Positions 7,838 through 15,760 of a stretch of 64,000 nucleotides of DNA are shown here, one piece after another (the first letter of the stretch is position 1; each line of letters opens with the position of its first letter). The DNA is from CAZKWG01 sp964615375. Its GTDB lineage: Bacteria; Myxococcota_A; UBA796; CAZKWG01. Below the pieces are notes generated by a model, which saw only the letters and a list, made by a program, of their open reading frames with translations, searched no databases and was not told the DNA's origin. The position numbers were made by a program, and so were the translations under genes. The stretch covers positions 1-64,000 of the forward strand of contig CAZTOW010000010.1 of NCBI GenBank assembly GCA_964615375.1, written 5' to 3'.

Positions 7838-8986
7838 ATGACCACGCGATCGCTGACGATCTTCGCCACCTCCGCGCTGCTGGGCCTCGCCTGGCTCCCG
7901 GCCTGCAAGGACAAGGACACCGGCGGCAAGGAGACGGGGGACACCGACACGGACACCGACACCGACACGGACACCGACACCGACACCGACACGGACACCG
8001 ACACCGACACGGACACCGACACCGACAGCGGCGGTGACGACACCGGCGGGACGCCCCCGAGCAACGACATCTCCTTCGATCTCGAGGGGGAGACCACCGG
8101 GATGACGGTCTCGCTGATCCGGGTGGACACGAATTCCGTCGCCGACTCGGCCCTGAGCTTCGGGGAGACCCTCATCTCCACGACCGTGGACGAGGATCCC
8201 CTGAACTGGACGGTGATCACGCCCAGCGAGACCCTGTTCGTGGACTACGACGCGACCTCGGCCCCCGGCATGAAGATCGCGGTCTTCGTCCCGTCCATCT
8301 ACCAGGACTCGAACGCCGACAACACCTGCTCGGGCTCGGAGACCTACGCGGGCGTCGGCACGGTGTGGCTGGCCTACATCAACGGGCCCATCCCCAAGGC
8401 GCTGAGCACCGCGGGCGCGCGCAACGGCTGGAACGCCTTCACGGCGACCCTCGGCGAGAGCATCACCACGGGCACCTTCGGCCCCGCCCAGAACATCCCG
8501 CTGCGCCTGAACCAGCTCGGGAGCTCGGTCATCGAGCTGTCCGGCACCTATGACGGCTCCGACTCGCGCATGGCGGTCGTGCCGCTGGTCGCCCTGACCG
8601 GCACCGAGGTGGACGAGATCCTGCTCGATCAGGAGCTCACCGCGTCGTGGGAGATCACGCTCGGCGGCGAGCCGGCGGCCGATCACAGCATGGACGACGA
8701 CACGCTGGGCCTCGCCGCCATCGAGGTCCCGCTCTCGTACACCGACTCGGACAGCAGCGGCGACTGGGGCATGGACGACGAGGTGGAGGATTACACCTGC
8801 AAAGACGGCAAGGTGGTCATGCTCTCCTACATGGCGCGCACCAACGAGATCGCCGTGGCCACCAGGCGCGCCATGACCAACTTCGCCCCGGGCTGGAAGG
8901 CCTTCACCACCGACGGGACGACGCTGACCGCGCTGAGGCCCGACGAGTACTCTTCCCTGGAGATCTCCGGCGACTGCGCGCCCTGA
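7838..8986 (+). CDS. Lipoprotein with long Asp-Thr repeat linker
   Basis: A 382-residue secreted lipoprotein. The signal peptide ends in a lipobox (WLPAC, Cys23). Residues about 34-64 are an Asp-Thr dipeptide repeat that should be an extended, acidic spacer holding the domain off the membrane. The remainder is an all-beta domain of unknown family with Cys near residue 167 and near the end (ISGDCAP). The start ATG 7838 has GGGGGAGA ahead of it. A FadL-like porin gene begins 9 bases after its stop, so the two are likely co-transcribed. This type of repeat-tethered lipoprotein is common in Myxococcota; the role is unknown. Confidence 0.82.
   Translation: MTTRSLTIFATSALLGLAWLPACKDKDTGGKETGDTDTDTDTDTDTDTDTDTDTDTDTDTDTDSGGDDTGGTPPSNDISFDLEGETTGMTVSLIRVDTNSVADSALSFGETLISTTVDEDPLNWTVITPSETLFVDYDATSAPGMKIAVFVPSIYQDSNADNTCSGSETYAGVGTVWLAYINGPIPKALSTAGARNGWNAFTATLGESITTGTFGPAQNIPLRLNQLGSSVIELSGTYDGSDSRMAVVPLVALTGTEVDEILLDQELTASWEITLGGEPAADHSMDDDTLGLAAIEVPLSYTDSDSSGDWGMDDEVEDYTCKDGKVVMLSYMARTNEIAVATRRAMTNFAPGWKAFTTDGTTLTALRPDEYSSLEISGDCAP
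7940..8029 (+). repeat. Tandem hexanucleotide repeat encoding (Asp-Thr)n
   Basis: About fifteen GACACC or GACACG units in tandem inside the lipoprotein gene. Codon choice alternates between ACC and ACG at intervals, hinting at growth by duplication of 12-18 base blocks. Length can change by slippage in steps of two residues without breaking the frame. Confidence 0.9.
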
Positions 8987-8995
8987 GGGCAGCCG

Positions 8996-10333
8996 TTGAC
9001 GCCGCTCCTGCTCGCGTCGAGCGCGATGGCGGCGGGGCTCTCGGGCCTCGCCGTCCCGGAGCCGCTCGGCGCGTTCGGGGGTCCCAGCGCGGAGGGCGCC
9101 CCTGCCCTCGCCACCAACCCGGCCGCCAGCGCCGTCTCCACGCCCGAGCTGCTGGTGGACCTGGGGGTGATGGCGACGCGCCTGCGCTATCAGCTCGACG
9201 GGCATGAGCCCATGGACAGCCGGGGCCTCTCCCCGGTGCCCTCGCTCTCTGGCGCGCTGCCGCTGGGCAGGGCGGGGATCGGGCTCGCCGTCTTCGTGCC
9301 CCACGCGCGCGGGGGCGAGGCGCCTCCGGAGAGCTCGGGCGCGCAGCTCTACGCCGGCGACAGCGACATCATGCTGGTGGAGGGCGACCTCAGCGCCGGG
9401 GTGCGGCTCGGACCCTGGCGCCTGGGGGCGGCGCTGCGGGCGGGTCACGCCCGGGTCAGCAGCGCCCTCAAGTACGACACCGGGGTCCTGCTGACCGACA
9501 TCCTCGGCCCCGAGGCCGGGGTCCCCCTCCAGGATCCGTTCCTGCAGGGCACGCAGCGCTACGACATGCGCGGGCTCGTCTGGGGCGGGGCATTTGGAGC
9601 GCGCCTGCGGCCCGAGCGCGGCCCTGGCCTGGATCTGGCGATCCGAACGCCGCTCCGGGGACAGCTCAGCGGCCCCTTCTCCCTGCGCCCCAGCGACGAC
9701 CTGGAGATGCAGGTGGAGGGCGACGCCACGCTCCCGACGACCTGGCCCCTGGAGCTACTGCTGGCCGGGACCTGGGCGCGCGGGGCCTGGAGGCCAGGGG
9801 CCGAGCTCAGCTACACGCGCTGGTCGAGCATGTACCGCTTCGAGACGGCGCTGTCCGACCTCCAGGTGTCCTCGGACGATCCGCTCTTTCAGGCCCTGCT
9901 GGACAGCTACGGCCTCACCGAGGCGGACTTCCTGGCGGGGGTGGAGGACGTGCCCATCGAGACCGGGCTCTCCGACATCCTGGCGGGCGGGCTGTGGGTG
10001 GACTGGCTCGGAGAGGGCGCCATGGCCCGCGCCGGCCTGTGGATCACGCCCGCCGCCATCCCCGACGCCTACGTGAACCCGGGGAACGCCGACTTCGGGA
10101 CCGCCGACCTGCGCCTGGCCTACGCCCGGCGGGTGGGCCCCACCCTCCTGGGGCTCTCGGTGGACGCATTCCTGGGGCCGGAGCGCGTGGTGGAGGACTC
10201 GGCCTATGACCAGGCCAGAGGCCCACATTCCGGCGTCGCGCTCCCTCCGGCGCACGGGCGCTATGCGCTGAGCGCGGTGCGCGTCGGGCTGACGGCGGCC
10301 CTGCGCGGCGAGGACGCCGAGCACCTGTGGTAG
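8996..10333 (+). CDS. FadL/OmpP1-family outer-membrane transport protein
   Basis: A 445-residue outer-membrane beta-barrel. The N-terminus is a signal peptide (LLLASSAMAAG) followed by a family-like start in which proteins often read NPA (here ATNPAASAVS, about 39-48). Alternating hydrophobic strands such as AGIGLAVFVP and WRLGAALRAG continue to the end, as expected for FadL-type hydrophobic-compound transporters. The start codon is TTG at 8996 with GAGGGC five bases upstream. It follows the Asp-Thr lipoprotein by 9 bases and is followed directly by the MYXO-CTERM protein gene. The substrate is unknown; the family assignment rests on overall pattern rather than a single motif. Confidence 0.7.
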   Translation: MTPLLLASSAMAAGLSGLAVPEPLGAFGGPSAEGAPALATNPAASAVSTPELLVDLGVMATRLRYQLDGHEPMDSRGLSPVPSLSGALPLGRAGIGLAVFVPHARGGEAPPESSGAQLYAGDSDIMLVEGDLSAGVRLGPWRLGAALRAGHARVSSALKYDTGVLLTDILGPEAGVPLQDPFLQGTQRYDMRGLVWGGAFGARLRPERGPGLDLAIRTPLRGQLSGPFSLRPSDDLEMQVEGDATLPTTWPLELLLAGTWARGAWRPGAELSYTRWSSMYRFETALSDLQVSSDDPLFQALLDSYGLTEADFLAGVEDVPIETGLSDILAGGLWVDWLGEGAMARAGLWITPAAIPDAYVNPGNADFGTADLRLAYARRVGPTLLGLSVDAFLGPERVVEDSAYDQARGPHSGVALPPAHGRYALSAVRVGLTAALRGEDAEHLW

Positions 10334-10341
10334 GCTCGGGT

Positions 10342-12087
10342 ATGCTCCTGCTCCCCTTCCTCACGCTCGCCCACGCCGAGCAGGGCGGCCTGCAGGCCCG
10401 CCTCTACGACGGCGCCCTGGACGTCGCCCGCGGCCTGGTCGAGGGCCAGACCTTCTCCTATGAGGAGGACGAGCTCGGCGGCGCCTACGACTGCTGGGAC
10501 TACATCGGCGTCCGCGACCTGAACGTGGAGATCCCGGTCGAGGAGGTCGAGATCGGGCTCGACGACGGCGAGCTCTCGGCCTGGGTGCGCTTCGGCCGCA
10601 TCCACGGCGAGGACTGGGTGCTCTACGCCACCGACGAGGAGTGGACCGACTCCTGCTTCGAATTCGAGACCGACGTGTACTCGGTCGAGCTCGACGACGC
10701 CGTCCTGGACGCGCGCATCGACGTGAGCGTCCAGGACGGGGAGCTCGTGCTGGAGGTGGAGCAGGCCGAGATCCTGGGCGAGCTGGAGACCGACATCGAC
10801 GACTTCCCCGACGATCTCGCGCTGGCCTTCTTCGAGCAGACCGTGCTGGACGCCCTCGCCGAGCAGGGAGGCGCGCTGCTCACCGAGCAGCTCGGCGAAT
10901 ACCTGGCCTCGGGCGTGCTGACCGGAGCGCTGGGCGACTACGAGCTCGCGCTCACCCCCACCCGCGCCGACGTCTCCCCCGAGGGCCTCGAGCTGGGCGC
11001 GGACGGGAGCGTGCAGTGGACCGGGGACGACGGCTGCCCCACGGACGATCAGCCGGAGAACCCCGGGCGGACGCCCACCCTCTCCTTCGAGGACCCCGGC
11101 GACGCCGACCTGGCCGTGGGCGTCACGGAGAGCCTGCTGGACGAGCTGGTGCAGGGCCTGTGGGCCGACGGCTGGTTCTGCTTCACCGAGGAGGACCTGG
11201 ACGAATTCGTGAACACGGTCCAGGACGCCTTCGACCCCGACGTGGGGCGGCTCCGCGCCACCGCCAGCCTGGAGGCTCCACCCGAGGTGGACATGGGCGC
11301 CGACGGGCTGGCGCTCGGCCTGGAGGGGATGCGCGTGGAGATCACCGGCGAAGACGGCGCGGTCTCGCTGCTGGACGCCACCCTGGACCTCAGCGGGCGC
11401 CTGGAGCTGGGGGTGGACGCGGAGGCGGGCAGCTTCACGCTCTCGCTCCACGACCTCAGCCTGGACGTGCGCGAGCTGGAGGCGGACCACCTGGTGAGCG
11501 AGGGCGGCTCCGAGGATCTGTCGGGCTTCCTCGAGCGCTGGGCCACGGGCTGGCTCGAGGATCAGGCCCAGGGCCTCGCCCTCTTCGGCACGCTCTACCG
11601 GGCCTTCGGGCTGGTGGTCCGCGTCGAGCGCCTGGAGCCCGAGGAGGGCGGGATGGTCGTCTTCCTCTCGCTCTACGCCGAGGATGACGAGGAGGTGGAC
11701 CTCACGCCCCCCGAGACCAGCCTGTCGGTGACCCCGCACGACGGGGGCGCCATGCTCAACTGGGAGGGCGAGGACGACCGCGCGGGCGCGCTCTCCTACG
11801 CCTGGCAGCTCGACGGGCAGGGCTGGTCGGGCTGGACCACCGAGACGGGCGCGCGGCTCGACGACCTGGAGCCGGGGGAGCACACGGTGGAGGTCGTCGC
11901 GCGGGACGCCTGGTGGAACATCGATCCTTCACCGGCCAGCCGGGACTTCCAGGTGCTGGGCGCGGAGAGCGTGGAGGACGAGGAGGAGCGCGGCTGCGGG
12001 TGCGGCGGCGGGCGCTCGGCGGGACTGCTGGGTCTTTCACTCAGCGTCGCATTGTGTCGTCGGAGGCGCTCCATCCGTAATAGCTGA
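10342..12087 (+). CDS. Secreted acidic protein with Ig-like domain and MYXO-CTERM-like anchor
   Basis: A 581-residue secreted protein, strongly acidic, with signal peptide LLLPFLTLAHA. The bulk (about 20-440) is unrecognised. Near the C-terminus (about 450-545) is a beta-sandwich with Trp-rich strands (AYAWQLDGQGWSGW, GEHTVEVVARDAWW) like Ig/fibronectin-type domains that model exposed ligands. The tail reads GCGCGGGRS, then a short hydrophobic helix, then an Arg cluster: a MYXO-CTERM-type surface-sorting signal. I chose ATG 10342; a GTG at 10327 is also open but overlaps the end of the porin gene. It is probably the third gene of an envelope operon beginning at 7838. Confidence 0.78.
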   Translation: MLLLPFLTLAHAEQGGLQARLYDGALDVARGLVEGQTFSYEEDELGGAYDCWDYIGVRDLNVEIPVEEVEIGLDDGELSAWVRFGRIHGEDWVLYATDEEWTDSCFEFETDVYSVELDDAVLDARIDVSVQDGELVLEVEQAEILGELETDIDDFPDDLALAFFEQTVLDALAEQGGALLTEQLGEYLASGVLTGALGDYELALTPTRADVSPEGLELGADGSVQWTGDDGCPTDDQPENPGRTPTLSFEDPGDADLAVGVTESLLDELVQGLWADGWFCFTEEDLDEFVNTVQDAFDPDVGRLRATASLEAPPEVDMGADGLALGLEGMRVEITGEDGAVSLLDATLDLSGRLELGVDAEAGSFTLSLHDLSLDVRELEADHLVSEGGSEDLSGFLERWATGWLEDQAQGLALFGTLYRAFGLVVRVERLEPEEGGMVVFLSLYAEDDEEVDLTPPETSLSVTPHDGGAMLNWEGEDDRAGALSYAWQLDGQGWSGWTTETGARLDDLEPGEHTVEVVARDAWWNIDPSPASRDFQVLGAESVEDEEERGCGCGGGRSAGLLGLSLSVALCRRRRSIRNS

Positions 12088-12112
12088 GCACACCCTACTC
12101 GATGGAGCACCC

Positions 12113-12988
12113 ATGCGCCCCCTCCCCGCCCTCCCGCTCTCTCTCTTCCTCCTGCTCGGGTGCGGATCGGCCGAGCGCCAGGTCACCCGCGCCGCGGAGT
12201 GCCTCATCGAGGCCGACGGCGCGCGCCTCTTCGGCGCCGTAGACCAGGGGCTGCCCGACGCGGTGAAGTCGGCCGTGAAGTCCGGCGAGGTCGTGGCCGC
12301 GGCCGAGCGCGAAGCGGCCAGCTTCGACGCGAAGATCATGGAGATCGCGGCCGATCCGACGCTGAGCGCCGCCTGGGAGAAGGTGGCGACCGAGCCGTCC
12401 AAGGCGCGCTCGTCCGGCCTGGCCGCGGACCTGCCGGCCAACGCCAGCGCCCTGCGCGGGGCGGGGATCAGCGACGCGGACGTCAAGACGGCGGTGGACG
12501 CGGCGTCCAAGGCCAAGATGGGCGCCACGGAGCTGTCGGACGCCTTCGCCACCACCAGCAAGGTGATCCTGACCTACGGCAAGATCGAGGGCTTCGGCGC
12601 CTTCTTCTCCGGGCTCGTCGAGGCCGGCGACCGCGGGCCCGTGCTGATCGACGCCATCGAGGTCGAGCACGAGAGCCGCGGCGAGAAGGTGGGCGACAAC
12701 AAGGTGGAGATCTGCCACCGGCCCCCGGGCAACCCCGACAATCAGAAGACGCTCTCCATCGCCGCCACCGCCGTCTCCGCCCACCTGAGCCACGGCGACA
12801 CCGAGGGGGCCTGTGACGGCGAGGGCGCGGGCAAGGGCAAGGGCAAGGCCGGGGCGGCGGCGAAGGGCGGCGGCGGGCCCGGCAAGGGCGCCAGCGCGCC
12901 CCGCGGCGTGGGCGGCGGCGGCGGCGGGGCCGGCAAGGGTCAGGGCAAGGGTCAGGGCAAGGGTCAGGGCAAGGGCAAGGGCGACTGA
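12113..12988 (+). CDS. Lipoprotein with ICHRPPGNP motif and Gly/Lys-rich tail
   Basis: A 291-residue lipoprotein (lipobox LLGC, Cys17). An Ala-rich, probably helical domain occupies about 20-190. Residues about 200-240 carry EICHRPPGNPDNQKTLSIAA followed by AVSAHLSHGD and a final Cys, a pattern found in many secreted bacterial proteins; its conserved Cys/His suggest metal binding or a disulfide fold, but I know no proven function. The last about 50 residues are Gly/Lys/Gln repeats (GKGKGK, three GKGQ units), a basic unstructured tail that could touch DNA, polysaccharide or the cell surface. GGAG eight bases upstream of ATG 12113 supports the start. Confidence 0.8.
   Translation: MRPLPALPLSLFLLLGCGSAERQVTRAAECLIEADGARLFGAVDQGLPDAVKSAVKSGEVVAAAEREAASFDAKIMEIAADPTLSAAWEKVATEPSKARSSGLAADLPANASALRGAGISDADVKTAVDAASKAKMGATELSDAFATTSKVILTYGKIEGFGAFFSGLVEAGDRGPVLIDAIEVEHESRGEKVGDNKVEICHRPPGNPDNQKTLSIAATAVSAHLSHGDTEGACDGEGAGKGKGKAGAAAKGGGGPGKGASAPRGVGGGGGGAGKGQGKGQGKGQGKGKGD
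12830..12985 (+). repeat. Low-complexity Gly/Lys-coding repeats
   Basis: AAGGGC units at 12833-12847 and GGTCAGGGCAAG-type units near 12936-12983 encode a cationic Gly/Lys tail. Slippage here would change tail length. Confidence 0.7.
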
Positions 12989-13026
12989 GCCCACGCGCGC
13001 GCGCCCTGCGTTACACTGAACGCGCG

Positions 13027-14091
13027 ATGCCCAGCTCCAGGCCCCCCCTCCCCGCTGACGCCCGGCCCGCCCCTCCTCGGTGGAAGCTCGGGCTCATGGC
13101 CGCGACCGTGCTCGTGGCCGTCTTCGGGCTGCTGGAGGGGCTGGCGCGCCTGGCGCTCGGACCCGAGGATCTGGTCCTGAACCAGGACCTGTTCTTCCTC
13201 CAGGACGACGCGCAGCTCCTGTGGTCGCAGCGCCCGAACCTCGACCTCGTCATGCCCGAGGGCTGGACCCTGCGCACCAACAGCCTGGGGCTCCGCGACG
13301 ACGAGATCGCCATCCCCAAGCCGGCGAGCACCGTGCGGGTGCTCTCGCTCGGCGAGTCCACCGCCTGGGGCTACGGCGTCAACCTCGAGCAGACCTACGC
13401 CCAGCTCCTGGAGGGCTGGCTCAACGGGCCGCGCGGGCCGCGGCGCCAGGGCGGGAGCTACGACGTCGTCAACGCCGCCGTGGGCGCCTACAGCGTGTGG
13501 CAGTCCTCGGAGTACCTCGTCGAGCGCGGGCTCGATCTCCAGCCCGACGTGGTCATCGTCTACCACCTGCTCAACGACTACCTGCCGTCCGGCATCACCG
13601 ACAGCCGCAACTTCCTCTACCAGGTGAGCGACACCGACCGTGGCCTCATCGAGAAGCGGCGCCTGTTCGCCCCGGTCCTCTCGTTGCTCTACCGCTCCCA
13701 CTTCTACCTGGGCGTCAAGACCCGGCTCACCCGTCCCCCCGCCGCCGCCGACGTGGGGCCCGTGCAGCCCGCCATGGGCGCCGGCGTGCGCGTCCCCGAC
13801 GAGGACCGGGCCTACGCGCTGGGCCGCATCCTGGCCGCCTGCCAGAGCGTGGGCGCGCGCCTGATCGTGGTCGTCCCCACCTACGGCGGCAACCGCTACG
13901 CCCAGGACACCCTGCTGCGCACCTTCGCCACGCAGAACGGGCTCTCCCTGGTGGACCTGCCGCAGCTCCGCTGGCAGTCGCCCATCTCCGACGCCGAGTT
14001 CTTCCAGAACGACGGCGTCCACCCCACGGCGCGCGGCCAGCTCTTCATCGCCGAGGCCATCGCCACCGAGCTGGAGCGGATCGGGCTCTGA
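13027..14091 (+). CDS. Membrane-anchored SGNH/GDSL-type hydrolase
   Basis: A 354-residue predicted esterase or O-acetyl-hydrolase of the SGNH superfamily. A membrane segment near the N-terminus (LMAATVLVAVFGLLEGL, about 23-39) anchors it facing outward. Catalytic features are visible: block I Ser in LSLGESTAWGYG (about 107-118), a Gly block (NAAVGAYSVWQS), block III Asn in YHLLNDY and the block V Asp-His pair in NDGVHPTARGQ (about 330). Such enzymes deacylate lipids, peptidoglycan or polysaccharide; the substrate here is unknown. It stands alone after the lipoprotein gene, with the minus-strand operon converging 6 bases downstream. Confidence 0.87.
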   Translation: MPSSRPPLPADARPAPPRWKLGLMAATVLVAVFGLLEGLARLALGPEDLVLNQDLFFLQDDAQLLWSQRPNLDLVMPEGWTLRTNSLGLRDDEIAIPKPASTVRVLSLGESTAWGYGVNLEQTYAQLLEGWLNGPRGPRRQGGSYDVVNAAVGAYSVWQSSEYLVERGLDLQPDVVIVYHLLNDYLPSGITDSRNFLYQVSDTDRGLIEKRRLFAPVLSLLYRSHFYLGVKTRLTRPPAAADVGPVQPAMGAGVRVPDEDRAYALGRILAACQSVGARLIVVVPTYGGNRYAQDTLLRTFATQNGLSLVDLPQLRWQSPISDAEFFQNDGVHPTARGQLFIAEAIATELERIGL

Positions 14092-14097
14092 ACGCGA

Positions 14098-14715
14098 CTA
14101 CACGCCGCCGTTGGAGCCCTGGAGCTGGGCCACGATGCTCTCAATCGCCGCGAGCCCGAAGGTGAGCTTGCGGAAGAACGAGTGGTTGTGGGGCACCAGC
14201 ACGAAGCGCGGGTGCCTGCCCCACAGGCCGCGGAGGCGGGCGTCCAAGGCGACGGCCTGGTTGCGGCTCTCGGTGCGCACGGGGTTGCCGTCGTCGATGC
14301 CGATGCCGCCCACCGCCGCGGTCTCGAAGAAGATCACGGCGTCGTAGCGGTCGAGCTCGGTGGCCATGTCGGTGCCCACGTCGCGGAAGTAGCCCTCGGG
14401 CTCGCCCGGCCAGTAGGCCGCCCCGTCCACCGTGCCCCGGTCGCAGAGCAGCACGCGGCCGGGGAAGCGCGCGGCCTGGAGGTCCTCCAGGTTGCGCTGG
14501 ACGTGAAAGATCGCCCGCTGGGCCGAGCGGCGCGGGGCCTCCTCCTCGACGCGGGGGAAGCCGCCGCCGAAGAGCAGGGTGGCGGCCTCGGGAACGATGA
14601 CGACGCGCTCGCCCATCTCGCGGCGGTAGAGGTCGGCGGCGGTGGTCTTGCCGCCGCCGGGGCCGCCCGTGAGCGCGATGCGCACGCGCGGGGGTGGGGT
14701 GCTGGTGGTGTCCAT
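14098..14715 (-). CDS. P-loop NTPase/kinase-like protein (AAA_28/NadR-kinase type)
   Basis: A 205-residue cytoplasmic P-loop protein. Walker A is GGPGGGKT (17-24). Next come PEAATLLFGGGFP, a central RGTVDGAAYWPG region and FFETAAVGG, resembling the small P-loop kinases around NadR and AAA_28 proteins that phosphorylate nucleosides or bind nucleotides. A second acidic patch (LLCDRGTVDG) fits Walker B. Substrate is unknown. It is the last gene of a minus-strand run: two ATPases, threonine aldolase, this protein, with only 7 bases separating it from the aldolase gene. Confidence 0.8.
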   Translation of the reverse strand: MDTTSTPPPRVRIALTGGPGGGKTTAADLYRREMGERVVIVPEAATLLFGGGFPRVEEEAPRRSAQRAIFHVQRNLEDLQAARFPGRVLLCDRGTVDGAAYWPGEPEGYFRDVGTDMATELDRYDAVIFFETAAVGGIGIDDGNPVRTESRNQAVALDARLRGLWGRHPRFVLVPHNHSFFRKLTFGLAAIESIVAQLQGSNGGV

Positions 14716-14722
14716 GGGGCCG

Positions 14723-15760
14723 TCAGCGTAGCACGGACGGGCCCCCTGCGCGCGCCACCCGCGCGAAGGCCTGGAGGGCGGCCTCGACGTCGGCGTCGCT
14801 CACGTCCAGGTGCGTGACCAGGCGCAGCTCGGCCGGGCCCGTCGGGTTGCAGAGCACGCCCTCCGCCCGCAGCGCCGCCGACCAGCCCGGCCCGTCGGGC
14901 ACGCCCACATACAACAGATTTGTTTGAGGCAGCTTCGAGATGGACACTCCTGGGATCTGCGCCAGCCCCTCCGCCAGGCGCCGCGCCCGCGCGTGGTCGT
15001 CGGCGAGGCGCTCCCGGTGGTGGTCCAGCGCGTACAGCGCCGCCGCCGCCAGGAGCCCCGCCTGGCGCATCCCGCCACCCAGCCGCTTGCGCGCCCGCGC
15101 CGCCTGCCGGATGAGGTCCCGCGAGCCGCACAGCACCGAGCCCACCGGGCAGCCCAGGCCCTTGGAGAAGCAGAGCGAGACCGAGGCGAAGCCCTGAAGC
15201 CGGCGCTGAAGCGGCACGCCGGAGGCCACCACCGCGTTCCAGGCCCGCGCCCCGTCCATGTGCAGGGGCACCCCGCGCCGCTGGCCCAGCGCCGCGAGCG
15301 CGTCCAGGGTCGCGAGCGGGTAGACCGTTCCTCCGCCGCGGTTCGACGTGTCCTCCACCGCGATCAGCGCCGAGCGCGGGTAGTGCGGATCATCGCCGTG
15401 GATCCCGCGCTCCACCTCCGCCGGGTCCAGGATCCCGCGCTCCCCCGCCACCGGCCAGAGCTGCGCGCCCGCGTTGGCCGCCAGCCCGCCCCCCTCGTAA
15501 AGCCGGATGTGGGCCCCCGCCTCCAGGATCACCTCGTCCCCAGGCCGCAGGTGAACGCAGAGCGCGATCTGGTTGCCCATGGTCCCGCTGGCCACGAAGA
15601 GCCCCGCCTCCATCCCGGCCAGCTCGGCGACCCGCTCCTGCAGGCGGTTTACGGTGGGGTCCTCGCCGTAGACGTCGTCCCCGACCTCCGCCGCGGCGAT
15701 GGCGGCGCGCATGGCGGGAGTGGGGCGGGTGACGGTGTCGGAGCGGAGATCGATGGGCAT
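14723..15760 (-). CDS. ltaE: Low-specificity L-threonine aldolase
   Basis: A PLP-dependent enzyme that splits L-threonine and L-allo-threonine into glycine and acetaldehyde. At 345 residues it has family length. Visible motifs are RSDTVTRPTPAMR (6-18), GDDVYGEDPTV (27-37), GTMGNQ (59-64), EDTSNRGGG (136-144), HMDGAR (167-172) and the PLP Schiff-base Lys in SLCFSKGLGCPVG (Lys200). The ATG at 15760 directly abuts the stop of the upstream ATPase gene, so the two are almost certainly co-transcribed. That partnership is unusual for a metabolic enzyme. An AT-rich word at 14911-14927 interrupts the GC-rich codon pattern around QTNLLYVG. Confidence 0.93.
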   Translation of the reverse strand: MPIDLRSDTVTRPTPAMRAAIAAAEVGDDVYGEDPTVNRLQERVAELAGMEAGLFVASGTMGNQIALCVHLRPGDEVILEAGAHIRLYEGGGLAANAGAQLWPVAGERGILDPAEVERGIHGDDPHYPRSALIAVEDTSNRGGGTVYPLATLDALAALGQRRGVPLHMDGARAWNAVVASGVPLQRRLQGFASVSLCFSKGLGCPVGSVLCGSRDLIRQAARARKRLGGGMRQAGLLAAAALYALDHHRERLADDHARARRLAEGLAQIPGVSISKLPQTNLLYVGVPDGPGWSAALRAEGVLCNPTGPAELRLVTHLDVSDADVEAALQAFARVARAGGPSVLR

